Positions 42,995 through 52,250 of a stretch of DNA of 64,000 nucleotides are shown here, piece after piece. Numbering within the stretch: the first letter of the stretch is position 1; each line of letters begins with the position of its first letter. Both the position numbers and the translations under genes were made by a program. The stretch lies in the NCBI RefSeq assembly GCF_000338275.1, contig NZ_ANMR01000035.1, positions 62,001 to 126,000 on the forward strand, read 5' to 3'. Under the pieces are notes generated by a model. That model ran no database searches and was not told the origin of the DNA. It worked only from the letters and a program-made list of their open reading frames with translations. This DNA is from Staphylococcus xylosus NJ (GTDB lineage Bacteria; Bacillota; Bacilli; Staphylococcales; Staphylococcaceae).

Positions 42995-44176
42995 ATGCAA
43001 TACAATAAACTTTGGACTAAACAATTTATCAGCGTATCATTGATTAACTTTTTACTAACTTTAGTCTTTTACTTACTTATGGTTACTATTGCAACTTTTG
43101 CAATTAATCAGTACCAAGCTTCAATGAGTCAATCAGGACTCGTCAGTGGTATCTTTATTATCGGTGGTGTTATCGGCAGACTTTTTGCTGGGTATTTTAT
43201 TAATAAGTTCGGCCTTAAGCGCTTATTACTTATCACCATCATTATATGTTTAGCTATCATCAGTATTTATTTTATTAATATCAACGTACAGTTCCTTATA
43301 TTAGTACGTTTATTACATGGGATTCCTCATGGTATGGCATTAACAATCATTAGTTCAATTGCTACACAAATCATTCCAGAATCTCGTAAGTCTGAAGGTA
43401 TTAGTTACTATAGTATGAGTACGACGTTAGCCACTGCATTCGGCCCATTTCTTGGTATATTAATGATTCATTATATTTCATTTTCTATATTATTTATTTT
43501 TTGTTTTGTCATAATGTGCATCGCTTTAACCATGAGTATTTTTGTTAAAGCCCCTAAAGTCACTGAAATCAAAACAGCTTCCGTTAATTTAGAAAAAGGT
43601 ACATCATTTCTTAAAAATATCATTGAACCAAGAGTCATACCTGTTGGTTTAATCATCTTATTATTAAGTTTTGCATATTCTGGGGTATTAACTTATCTAA
43701 ATTTATATGCGAGTCAATTAAATTTAACAAGTGTAGCAAGTTTGTACTTTGTAGTTTACGCAATTGTGGTTTTACTAACGCGTCCCGTCGCGGGTAAGCT
43801 CATGGACAATAAAGGGAACCATGTTGTTGTATATCCAGCAATTATTTTTTATGCAATTAGTATGTTTATGTTAAGTCAAGTTACAAACGGAATTATATTA
43901 CTATTAATCAGCGCTATTATGGGATTAGGGTTCGGAAACTTACAATCTGCAACACAAGTCTTAGCAGTTAAATCAGCACCAATTTCTCGTATAAGTATTG
44001 CCACATCCACTTATTTCATATTTTTTGACGCAGGCTTAGGTCTCTCTCCATATTTATTAGGTTATGTTACTCCTTTAACTGGTTATGGAAATATGTACGC
44101 TATTATGGGTATTATCATAATAATTACAGGCTTACTATACTTCTGTTTGATTGGAAACAAAAAATTAAATATATAA
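42995..44176 (+). CDS. MFS transporter
   Basis: A 393-residue major facilitator with 12 predicted helices. The loop 2-3 motif reads GRLFAGYFINKFGLKRLL, and helix 4-5 has RLLHGIPHGMALT and TTLATAFGPFLG, placing it with drug/metabolite exporters of the DHA1 type (YfcJ/YhhS-like). Substrate unknown. AGAGG lies before the ATG. It is monocistronic; a hairpin follows the stop. Confidence 0.82.
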   Translation: MQYNKLWTKQFISVSLINFLLTLVFYLLMVTIATFAINQYQASMSQSGLVSGIFIIGGVIGRLFAGYFINKFGLKRLLLITIIICLAIISIYFININVQFLILVRLLHGIPHGMALTIISSIATQIIPESRKSEGISYYSMSTTLATAFGPFLGILMIHYISFSILFIFCFVIMCIALTMSIFVKAPKVTEIKTASVNLEKGTSFLKNIIEPRVIPVGLIILLLSFAYSGVLTYLNLYASQLNLTSVASLYFVVYAIVVLLTRPVAGKLMDNKGNHVVVYPAIIFYAISMFMLSQVTNGIILLLISAIMGLGFGNLQSATQVLAVKSAPISRISIATSTYFIFFDAGLGLSPYLLGYVTPLTGYGNMYAIMGIIIIITGLLYFCLIGNKKLNI

Positions 44177-44181
44177 AAAAT

Positions 44182-44231
44182 GGAGTATCACAGAAATCAA
44201 AATGTTCAACTTGATTTCAACGTGCTACTCC
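44182..44231. terminator. Terminator after the MFS gene
   Basis: Stem GGAGTATCAC.GAAATCAA / TTGATTTC..GTGCTACTCC followed by TTTTTA. It resembles the core of the 84-bp repeat but is not a copy of it. Confidence 0.8.
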
Positions 44232-44297
44232 TTTTTATTAGCACAACTTTAATTTAAAGTACAATGGTTGTTTAACTAATATTTTCACTTTCATAAA

Positions 44298-45557
44298 TCA
44301 CTTGTCACTTTTATCTTTGTCGCTCTTTTCGTCTTTGTTATCTTTCTTTAAATCTTCTTTATTTTGGTCTAACTTTTCTTTATTTGCTTCAGGTGTATAA
44401 TCTACACCCTTAGAATAATCATTGCCAGCATTCCACAATAGGTACTCATTAATGCCATGATCTTTAAGTGCTTGTACTTGTGCTTCTACTGCTTTACTAT
44501 CGTATTCCATATAATTACCTTCACCTAAATATCGTGCTGTAAAGTCTTGTAACCATGGACGAGACTTCGGTTTCTTATCTCCTAATTTATTTAACACAGC
44601 TGTTTCTTTATCTAAATAATGATCAACAGCTTCATAAGGTTCCTTATCTGGCGCTTCTAAACCAAAGTCACCTGGACTCCAATGTGACGGATAAATCATA
44701 GACGAGATAGCATCTGTATTTTCTGCTATTTTAGGGAAACTTTGACCAATCCCTGGTGCTTCTTCAACCATAGCAGCATAACCAAATACGTCAGCCGATA
44801 CCTCAGCACCATAAGGTTTTAACTCTTTACGTGCAGTTTTTAAAAATTGTGAAATTGTGTCTACACGTTGATCCACATCACTTAATTTGCTGTTTTTATA
44901 GTTTCCTTTATCATACGTCAAACTACTTTCTACATTTTCAAATGCTTCAGGGAATCTTACATAGTCATATTGAATATCTCTAAAACCTGCTTTTGCAGCT
45001 TCCTTAGATACATTAATATTATAATCCCATACCTCTTTAACGAAAGGATTGACAAACTTATCACCACTATCACTTTCCCATACTGACCCATCTGCTTGTT
45101 TGAACGACCATTCAGGATGACTTTCTGCTAAATTCTTGTCTTTAAAAGTAACGATCCTTGCAATAGGATAAATATCTTTATCTTTCATTTTATTAAGTAA
45201 TGGCTTGGCATCAACAATATCTAATGTATGTTTATCAATTTCTTTATTACCAGTGTTAAAGTTTATAGTAACGTTCCCTGAATCATCTTTAACATCAATA
45301 ACCATTGCATTTAAATCACTTTCATCAATAAACTTTGTGAGTTCTTCAAATTTTTCGCCGTTTGTCGCATCGGCACTTACATAAATACCTCTTACTCCAT
45401 CTTTAGGATATTTCACATCAACATTACTTTTAGTAGATTGACTGTCCTTATTTTCTTTATTTGCTTGGTTATCTCCATTTTTCGCACCCTCGTTTGAGCA
45501 TCCAGTAATTAACAATGCACCCGTTAAAACTGTTGGTAAAATCCATTTCTCCTTCAT
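44298..45557 (-). CDS. Lipoprotein with putative glycoside hydrolase domain (DUF4015/GH13-like)
   Basis: A 419-residue lipoprotein: signal peptide with lipobox LLITGC (cysteine at about residue 20), an asparagine/lysine-rich spacer, then a DUF4015 TIM-barrel-like domain from about residue 53 (VRGIYVSADATNGEKFEEL, AMVIDVKDDSG, IQYDYVRFPE, ISSMIYPSHWSPGDFG, YLLWNAGNDY) and a highly charged C-terminal tail (KEDLKKDNKDEKSDKDKSDK). Conserved acidic residues suit a glycosidase, but activity has not been shown for this family. It acts on the outer membrane face. It is monocistronic. Confidence 0.85.
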   Translation of the reverse strand: MKEKWILPTVLTGALLITGCSNEGAKNGDNQANKENKDSQSTKSNVDVKYPKDGVRGIYVSADATNGEKFEELTKFIDESDLNAMVIDVKDDSGNVTINFNTGNKEIDKHTLDIVDAKPLLNKMKDKDIYPIARIVTFKDKNLAESHPEWSFKQADGSVWESDSGDKFVNPFVKEVWDYNINVSKEAAKAGFRDIQYDYVRFPEAFENVESSLTYDKGNYKNSKLSDVDQRVDTISQFLKTARKELKPYGAEVSADVFGYAAMVEEAPGIGQSFPKIAENTDAISSMIYPSHWSPGDFGLEAPDKEPYEAVDHYLDKETAVLNKLGDKKPKSRPWLQDFTARYLGEGNYMEYDSKAVEAQVQALKDHGINEYLLWNAGNDYSKGVDYTPEANKEKLDQNKEDLKKDNKDEKSDKDKSDK

Positions 45558-45918
45558 TTAGCATAAGCCCCTTAATATATGTATATTGCACTACTTAATT
45601 CATCTACATTCCAAGTTTAACCAACACAAATTGCATTGTAAACTTCTTTTTAAAAAAGACATTCATTAATTTATATTTATGATAGCACAAAATGCTCAAC
45701 TCTATTTAAATAGGAAACAACAAACCTAATAATAATTGATGCGTCGGTGTTTTACACGGAACGTAACAGTACCGTCACACAACCCGATGACTCCCCCTCA
45801 TCTAAACAAAGTATATAATTGCCTTAAGTTAGAAAGTCGTTATTTTAAATGATGCTAAATTATTCACTTATGTATATGGGTATAGGTTGAGTAGAACACT
45901 TTTTTAGGAGGATAAATA
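45558..45918. other. Intergenic region between divergent genes
   Basis: 361 bp. GGAACGTAACAGTACCGTCAC and nearby sequence (45755-45790) is less AT-rich than its surroundings, but I see no gene, repeat or RNA that I can name. Confidence 0.4.
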
Positions 45919-46527
45919 ATGCACAATTTAAAAATCATTCCGGCTTATCCACAATTACAAAAAGGCGCGCGCTTCAACTTACTAGCTATAAATGATATGG
46001 CAAATGTTTTATTCTATACAAAAGATAAGCAAGCATTAATTCGTAATTTGCAGAAATTATGGAAAAAACCTAGTAATCGTTTTAGTTATCAAAATACAAT
46101 GGTTGCTATGGTTAATGAACAGCCCGCAGGTGCTATATCATCCTTGCCTTACAGTGAACTTCAGCAACAAACATTTACGACTGTATGGCAAATTGCAAAA
46201 ATTCAAAAGTTGCAGTTAATTCCTCAATTCTTACATGCATTTAAAGATATAATCGCCCTTATAAGGTTAGATGAAGGCAATACAGACGAGTATCATGTGA
46301 GTATGTTAGCAACACTTTCCCAATTCAGAGGTATGGGTGTAGGGCGTGCTTTACTTGAATATGCTGAACAACTTGCGTTACATAAAGGTTATACAAAAAT
46401 TTCATTAACTGTTGAAGTTGAAAACACTACGGCTCAACGCTTATATACTAAACAAGGCTACAAAGTTATCGGACAGTCTGGGAATAATCATGTGCAAGTT
46501 TATAAGATGCGTAAAATGATTAAATGA
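45919..46527 (+). CDS. GNAT family N-acetyltransferase
   Basis: A 202-residue acetyltransferase. The acetyl-CoA-binding motif A reads YHVSMLATLSQFRGMGVGRALL, with the Q/RxxGxG/A loop as QFRGMGVG, followed by ISLTVEVENTTAQRLYTKQGY, the usual motif B. The N-terminal ~70 residues are specific to this protein. Substrate unknown. TAGGAGG is 8 bases before the ATG. Confidence 0.87.
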   Translation: MHNLKIIPAYPQLQKGARFNLLAINDMANVLFYTKDKQALIRNLQKLWKKPSNRFSYQNTMVAMVNEQPAGAISSLPYSELQQQTFTTVWQIAKIQKLQLIPQFLHAFKDIIALIRLDEGNTDEYHVSMLATLSQFRGMGVGRALLEYAEQLALHKGYTKISLTVEVENTTAQRLYTKQGYKVIGQSGNNHVQVYKMRKMIK

Positions 46528-46605
46528 TATTATGCTTAATCTTTAAAATAAAGACTAGAAATTTTAAGTTCACAAAATCATTTGATAATTATGTGTGTAT
46601 GAACC

Positions 46606-46689
46606 AAAAAAGGGAGTGGGACAGAAATCAAATTTTCTAACATAGATTTCTTAGTCCCACTCGGGCAAGGGTGACTAGGATTGAAAAAG
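46606..46689 (+). repeat. 84-bp intergenic repeat, copy B
   Basis: Starts AAAAAAGGGAGTGGGACAG and ends GACTAGGATTGAAAAAG. It is an inverted second copy of the element at 42859-42942 and lies just after the acetyltransferase gene. Confidence 0.8.
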
Positions 46690-46727
46690 AGCCCGCACGA
46701 TCTACTTCTCTCTATAACTATAAAAAA

Positions 46728-46769
46728 TAGCTATGAAAAAATCTATCGTCATAGATTTCTTCATAGCTA
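46728..46769. terminator. Terminator after the ABC-class ATPase gene
   Basis: Stem TAGCTATGAA.AAATCTAT / ATAGATTT.TTCATAGCTA, just past the stop. Confidence 0.8.
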
Positions 46770-46790
46770 ATCTTAGTATGTTTTTTATAA

Positions 46791-48500
46791 TTATTTATTT
46801 TTCACTTTTAGTCCACGGTAACGATTAAGTGCTGCACAAAATTCTTGTTTTCTTGGTAGCGCTAAGTTGCCTGGGTGTCCTTTAAATGACGATATTACAT
46901 CTAATCCTTGCTCATGAATAACTGTGTATAATTTATCGGCAGATTGAAATAACGTATCCTGGTCATTTAATAAATGACTTTGATAATAATTTATCATTGC
47001 TGCTAAACATTGAGTTTGACTTGTATCCACCAATTGTTCCAAACCAGAAATATCGATAAGCTCTTTACCATACAAAATGGAATAACGTCCTTTTACTTTG
47101 AAATGGTTGTCTTTCCCTTTTTTAGTAAAACTTGATTTTAACGGTACTCTAGCAGGTAGATTGCCAAAATCACTATTATTTGTAGCATTTGTGGTATTAT
47201 CCGGTGTTTGGGCAATCGCTTTTGCATTTTCAGTAACATCTTTTAAGACATATTCATCCATCATTAGCACTTGGTCAGCAACCTCAAAATAATCACCTGA
47301 GCCACCTACAATTAAAATAGTGGAAACACTATAATCTTCATACAGTGGTTTTACTTTACTCGCAAATGGTGTGATAGGTTCTTTTTCAGGTGCAATTAAG
47401 CGTTGCATACGGCTATCTCTAATCATAAAATTTGTAGCTGAAGTGTCTTCATCAATCAGTAATAATGATGTACCTGCTTCTAATGCTTCCATAACATTCG
47501 TTGCTTGAGATGTACTACCACTCGCATTTTCAGTGGAAAACTGATGTGTATCTTTATTTCCCGGTAAATTATTTATAAATGGGCTAATATTCACCTTCTC
47601 AATATGGCGACCATCTTCAGCTCGAATCTTCATGGCATCATGACATGTAATAACATATTCTCTACCATCTCCATCAATATGATTATAGATACCGCGCTCA
47701 AGCGCTTCAAGCACAGTCGATTTACCGTGAAAGCCTCCGCCTACAATTAAGGTAATACCCTTAGGTAGCCCCATCCCAGTAATCGTCTTTCCACTTGGCA
47801 TAGTCATTTGTACTTCTACATTTTTAGGACTTGTAAACGCAACTGCGCCAGGTAAATGTTTATCTGATACGCCACTTTTACGCGGTAAAATCGAACCATT
47901 CGCAATAAATGCAACAAGATTACGACGTTCAAGCTCCTCACGAATAAAAGCTTGATCTAGCATTAACGTAACCTGTGTATCTAATTTCACATGATTTATA
48001 TTTTTATAGAGCAATGATTCATGTACAATATTTGGCAGTATTTCTATTAATGTACTTACCGCAGCTTTCCCTAAAATTTTTCTTCCTGCCGCTGGCAAAC
48101 TAATCTCAAGTCTTACTTCGATATCATTTTTATTGATTACTACCGCTGTACGTTCTAAAATTTCTTGGCCACATTGATCTATAGTAATGTTTGATGCAGC
48201 TTTTGCATTTTGGCTGTTTCGCTTAAATGAACTTATACTATCATTAAAAGTTCGCGCTAAAAAGTCTGCTACAGCGATGATTTTATCTTTAGTATCCAAT
48301 AAATTGTTAGGGATATTCGCTATATCTCTACTCATCACTACCCTCATTTTGGATGGAGGGGCATACGGGTCTACTTGTATATGGTCTATCGCAAGTTGAA
48401 ATTGTTTGAACTGATATATTCCTTTAAGCCGTTTATAAGTACCATATTTCTGTCCATCTAACGATTTCAATATTTGCGTTAGCTCCGTTGCATTTTTCAA
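46791..48500 (-). CDS. Predicted ABC-class ATPase (PF09818 type)
   Basis: A 569-residue soluble protein of the ABC_ATPase family of unknown role. The phosphate-binding loop is GGGFHGKSTVLEAL, the Walker B region LLLIDEDTSATNFM, and a signature-like FSTENASGSTSQA lies between them. The N-terminal 230 residues (from TELTQILKSLDGQKYGTYK) are typical of this family. The start is a TTG at 48500 behind AGGAGG; the frame continues upstream without a ribosome binding site. It stands alone with its own terminator. Confidence 0.88.
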   Translation of the reverse strand: MKNATELTQILKSLDGQKYGTYKRLKGIYQFKQFQLAIDHIQVDPYAPPSKMRVVMSRDIANIPNNLLDTKDKIIAVADFLARTFNDSISSFKRNSQNAKAASNITIDQCGQEILERTAVVINKNDIEVRLEISLPAAGRKILGKAAVSTLIEILPNIVHESLLYKNINHVKLDTQVTLMLDQAFIREELERRNLVAFIANGSILPRKSGVSDKHLPGAVAFTSPKNVEVQMTMPSGKTITGMGLPKGITLIVGGGFHGKSTVLEALERGIYNHIDGDGREYVITCHDAMKIRAEDGRHIEKVNISPFINNLPGNKDTHQFSTENASGSTSQATNVMEALEAGTSLLLIDEDTSATNFMIRDSRMQRLIAPEKEPITPFASKVKPLYEDYSVSTILIVGGSGDYFEVADQVLMMDEYVLKDVTENAKAIAQTPDNTTNATNNSDFGNLPARVPLKSSFTKKGKDNHFKVKGRYSILYGKELIDISGLEQLVDTSQTQCLAAMINYYQSHLLNDQDTLFQSADKLYTVIHEQGLDVISSFKGHPGNLALPRKQEFCAALNRYRGLKVKNK

Positions 48501-48773
48501 TAGAAAACCTCCTAAAGTGGTTTTATGAAATTTGGAAATCCAAAATATTTTCAAGATAAGTATAAGGCAATTAAATTAATGTGTACAATAAAATTAATCT
48601 TATACTAAAGCTATTTGCAATAACATTCAAAACTATTCTTCTATTCACAATATTTTGTTGAAATGGCAAATTTCACCAATAAAAAATAAGAAATTTACAG
48701 AAATCTGATAGAATAATAAACCAATCATAATATATTACTTTACATATTTAAAAGTTTTCATTCACTATAAAAA
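48501..48773. other. Intergenic region
   Basis: About 270 bp of AT-rich sequence with no gene; it should hold the promoter of the ATPase gene. Confidence 0.4.
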
Positions 48774-48821
48774 AACACTTTCGCTTATTTCACCTTTAAA
48801 ATGAAATCGTGCGAAAGTGTT
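48774..48821. terminator. Terminator after the 117-residue gene
   Basis: Stem AACACTTTCGC.TATTTCA / TGAAATCGTGCGAAAGTGTT with A and T runs outside. Confidence 0.8.
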
Positions 48822-48827
48822 ATTATT

Positions 48828-49181
48828 TTAATCTGCTAGCATATATTTACTCGCTTCTTGTGTTTCTAAAAGCGTTAAATCTTTTGTTGCTTTCATGAGC
48901 GAATCGAGTGATTTTTCAAAGTAAATTATTGTAGCTTGATATAAACCATTACCACAATCTTGAAGTGTCGTTCTCACATTGTCTTCACCAATCAATGCGA
49001 TTGCTTTTTTGGACTGTTGTATATGTGTCTCTAAAGCTTCTATTGATACAACATCACTTTTCTCAATACAAAAGTAAACCTCTTCTAAACTTATTTTTTC
49101 TATTCTTTTCAAGTAATGTATGTTCATTGGTTGTAATTTATATTTTTCATTTTCTACATTTTCAATCGTAGAGTTAAGCAT
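48828..49181 (-). CDS. Uncharacterised protein (117 residues)
   Basis: A small soluble, mostly helical protein that I do not recognise. It begins MLNSTIENVENEKYKLQP; the middle has LEEVYFCIEKSDVVSIEALETHIQQSKK-type helices and a glycine-bearing turn (DCGNGLYQATIIYFEKS). AAGGAG lies 7 bases before the ATG at 49181, and a terminator follows, so it is likely a real gene. Staphylococcal conserved hypothetical proteins of this size exist, but nothing here points to a function. Confidence 0.65.
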   Translation of the reverse strand: MLNSTIENVENEKYKLQPMNIHYLKRIEKISLEEVYFCIEKSDVVSIEALETHIQQSKKAIALIGEDNVRTTLQDCGNGLYQATIIYFEKSLDSLMKATKDLTLLETQEASKYMLAD

Positions 49182-49614
49182 AATCAAGCTCCTTGTCTCT
49201 TGTTCATTATTATCTATATTTTCACTATTTTAATCTTATATGCCATAGTTACTTTTCTATTATTAAATCATTTGTTTTAACTTTCGCAGTACATCAATTA
49301 AGAAGTCAACGTTCTTATTGTTTTTCCTCCTCTATATCTAAAAGTACACATCTACTCGTCAGTCTTTTTTAAGTTTTACGTTACATTGCATTGTGTATTT
49401 ATACACCTCAAAATACACACAATAATCAATATAGTATAAATTTATACATAAATAAAGCGAAAATGTATTATAACGAATAAATTAATTTTTGTTAAATGAA
49501 ACCTAGACTAATTAAAATTTTCTATGATATTCTTCAAACACATATTAACCTTCTTTTAATAATCATTTTTTCAAAAAATAAATTATTTCCAAAACATTTT
49601 CACCATAAAATAAA
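49182..49614. other. AT-rich intergenic region
   Basis: About 430 bp. A 70-codon frame at 49496-49708 lacks a ribosome binding site and overlaps the terminator and end of the next gene. I see no supported gene or RNA. Confidence 0.45.
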
Positions 49615-49641
49615 CCTCCCACTATTACAATTAGTGAGAGG
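49615..49641. terminator. Terminator after the MFS exporter
   Basis: CCTCCCACTA / TAGTGAGAGG with a TTACAAT loop. Confidence 0.7.
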
Positions 49642-49682
49642 CTCTCGATTATATATGAAATTTTATAATAATCCGTTCTTTA

Positions 49683-50897
49683 TTAATCAATTGTTCTATA
49701 TACTTTAGAATTCATTAGAATAAGCAACCAAACAACGATACTAGCTATGGCTGAAATCGCTAAAACATTAAAAATTGAAATATCCATTGTATTTAATCCT
49801 GAAATCACAACATATGAAATTGGATCAAAACCAGTCATTGCAAGGAAGATTAAACTCATCACTCTGCCTGTCACCTTTTCATCTGAAAATTCTTGAGCCA
49901 TGGTAATAAATGGAATATAAACAATTGTATACGAGAATCCTATTAAGAATAATAATACTATTTGCCAAATTAAATCTGTTACTTGTGTAAATGCCAGGAA
50001 TATTAAAAGCATAGCTAATAATGTAAATAATGTTATTTTCCCTCTAACTTTAGTTAAAGTGACGATACTTAGTAATACTGTTCCAGATAACATACCTACG
50101 CCTAAGCTCGATTGTAAGTAAGTTAAATTGATCGGCGTGCCTCCCGAAGCATCTACTAATATAGGGATACCTACACTTAAAGCTCCCAAACCAAAAAAGT
50201 TAGCAGTAACAAGAATAATAATCCCTGTAATTAAAAAGCGAGATGATTTTACATAACGAAAACCTTCAATAATATCTTTAATTGGAGTTTCATTGGAACG
50301 TTCTGGTGCTTCCGTTTCTTTGATAAAATATGGAAAAACGAATATTGCTGATAAAAATACAAAAATTAGAGCAACGTAGAAACTTGTTGCGATTGAAAAA
50401 TTTTCCATAATCATACCTGCAACAATTGGTCCAAGTATAAATGATATTTGCGTACCACCTTGGAAAAGAGAATTAGCTCGTTGAAGTTGTGCTTGTTTAA
50501 CCACTTTAGGAATTAATGATGTACATGCAGGGCCAAAAAATGCATCTAACATACCAAATAAAGCAGCTAAAATCATTAAAGGAATTAATGAAAGTTGATT
50601 ATTAATAATAAGAAAATAGAGGATTACCATAACAGCAGCTTCTGCAATATTTGAGTAATACATAATCGTTGTTTTCTTAAATTTATCAGCCACCATACCA
50701 CTAAATGTCATCATCAGTAGTCTAGGCACCGTAGCCGATACTAATATGTAACCTAACGCCATCGACGATTGTAATTCTTTAACAGCATACCATGTGATTG
50801 TTGTTAAAATTGTACTAAATCCAATCATGGCAAAAATACCTGCCACTAACATAAGCATATATGTCCGGTTGAATATAAGTTTGTTAGATATTGTCAA
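49683..50897 (-). CDS. MFS transporter (MFS_3/EntS-like)
   Basis: A 404-residue major facilitator with 12 helices, of the group with long helix pairs and the loop motif GMVADKFKKTTIMYYSN. PACTSLIPKVVKQAQLQRANSLFQG is typical of EntS/MefA-like exporters of siderophores, macrolides or other small molecules. The substrate is unknown; there is no siderophore synthesis gene nearby. AGGAGG precedes the ATG. Confidence 0.82.
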   Translation of the reverse strand: MTISNKLIFNRTYMLMLVAGIFAMIGFSTILTTITWYAVKELQSSMALGYILVSATVPRLLMMTFSGMVADKFKKTTIMYYSNIAEAAVMVILYFLIINNQLSLIPLMILAALFGMLDAFFGPACTSLIPKVVKQAQLQRANSLFQGGTQISFILGPIVAGMIMENFSIATSFYVALIFVFLSAIFVFPYFIKETEAPERSNETPIKDIIEGFRYVKSSRFLITGIIILVTANFFGLGALSVGIPILVDASGGTPINLTYLQSSLGVGMLSGTVLLSIVTLTKVRGKITLFTLLAMLLIFLAFTQVTDLIWQIVLLFLIGFSYTIVYIPFITMAQEFSDEKVTGRVMSLIFLAMTGFDPISYVVISGLNTMDISIFNVLAISAIASIVVWLLILMNSKVYRTID

Positions 50898-51172
50898 TTT
50901 TATTCCTCCTATATTGCAATTAGATGTTGTTCGTTTCTTGATATGTAATTCAATAGATTTCGATGATTATTTAAATTGCTTATGTATGGCTTATCTATCC
51001 TATTTCAAGCGACAAATACTATAATTACACATTTTTTATTATTAAATTTATTTATCATGTTATAATTATAACAAACATTATGTATATTTTATAATTTTCA
51101 TTTATATATTTTATTTCTAAGCAAAATATGGATTATTTTAATGAATATAATCTCCATTAATTAAACATAAAA
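50898..51172. other. Intergenic region
   Basis: About 275 bp, very AT-rich, presumably with the promoter of the MFS gene. No gene or RNA is supported. Confidence 0.4.
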
Positions 51173-51217
51173 ACACTTCCTTACGAATCAAATAGGGCAT
51201 GAAGCGCAAGGAAGTGC
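51173..51217. terminator. Terminator after the ureohydrolase gene
   Basis: Stem ACACTTCCTTACG / CGCAAGGAAGTGC with a long loop, flanked by A and T runs. Confidence 0.75.
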
Positions 51218-51258
51218 TTTTATTGTAGTATCAAATTTTACAGCTACTTATTTTATAT

Positions 51259-52233
51259 TTATCTTTCACCTTTTAATTCTCTTTCTTTTAAAACATAGCT
51301 CAATAAATCTAGCATAATACGTGCAGCAGTTTGACCTGTCATACCTGTTTGGTCATACATAGGGGCGACTTCTACTAAATCAAATGCTACTACTTCATTA
51401 TGTTTGGCTACTGCTTTTAGTAAATCATTTACCTCATCATATAGTAGTCCCCCAGGAGAAGGGGTTCCGGTACCAGGGGCGATTGACGGATCAATACCAT
51501 CAATATCAATAGTAATATATACTTTTTCACCTTTTGGAATGAGGGAGGCTAAATTTTCTGCTCCTTTTTCTCTCATTTGTTTGGGTGACAAAATTGTTGC
51601 TCCATATTTTCGTGCTGCCTCGACATCTTCTTTTAAACTACTGCTAATCCCTCTAATACCATATTGATAAATGTTTTTTACATGATCCATTTCTGATAAT
51701 CTTCTAATACAGCTGCCATGACCATATCGTTGTCCTGATCTATGATCTGCCCAATCTAAATGAGCATCAATTTGTAATACATGGAATGGCCCTAATGCTT
51801 CAAGTCCTTTTCCTGTCGCTGCTGTTATAGAGTGGTCTCCCCCAATAATCACAGGCATAACCTCTGTTTCAACGATTTTTCTTAATGTTCTTTCAGTATT
51901 TTCATGACTTTGCATAAGATCACCATGCACAACATCAACGTCTCCTATATCAAATACCTTCCATTTGGGGCCTAAGTATGTGATATTATTTTCTATATCA
52001 TATGCACCATCTAAACCAAAACTATATAGTGTAGAACCTTCTCTAACTGCTCTGGGACCCATCCTTGCTCCCGATTTCCATTGTGTCCCCATATCATTTG
52101 GTACGCCAATCACAGCAACATCCGCATTAAGCTCTTTTAATTTTTTTATATCATCACAAACTGGATACTTTCCAAACGTACATATTCCAGTAAACGGTAG
52201 ATTGAGTATTTGTTTTTCGTCTGGTTTCATCAT
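51259..52233 (-). CDS. Ureohydrolase (agmatinase/guanidinobutyrase family)
   Basis: A 324-residue Mn-dependent enzyme of the arginase fold. Metal-binding motifs are GGDHSITAA, IDAHLDWAD and ITIDIDGIDPS, followed by GTGTPSPGGL. It should split urea from a guanidino compound such as agmatine or guanidinobutyrate; the motifs do not choose between them. I take the ATG at 52233, behind GGAGGAG, over an ATG five codons earlier that is inside the site. It follows an MFS transporter by 17 bp, so the pair probably imports and degrades the same compound, giving urea and an amine. Confidence 0.88.
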   Translation of the reverse strand: MMKPDEKQILNLPFTGICTFGKYPVCDDIKKLKELNADVAVIGVPNDMGTQWKSGARMGPRAVREGSTLYSFGLDGAYDIENNITYLGPKWKVFDIGDVDVVHGDLMQSHENTERTLRKIVETEVMPVIIGGDHSITAATGKGLEALGPFHVLQIDAHLDWADHRSGQRYGHGSCIRRLSEMDHVKNIYQYGIRGISSSLKEDVEAARKYGATILSPKQMREKGAENLASLIPKGEKVYITIDIDGIDPSIAPGTGTPSPGGLLYDEVNDLLKAVAKHNEVVAFDLVEVAPMYDQTGMTGQTAARIMLDLLSYVLKERELKGER

Positions 52234-52250
52234 AGTTAACTCCTCCATTT

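Noticed and set aside
49496..49708. 70-codon frame before the MFS gene end
   Set aside because: No ribosome binding site; runs through a terminator into the 3' end of the opposite gene.
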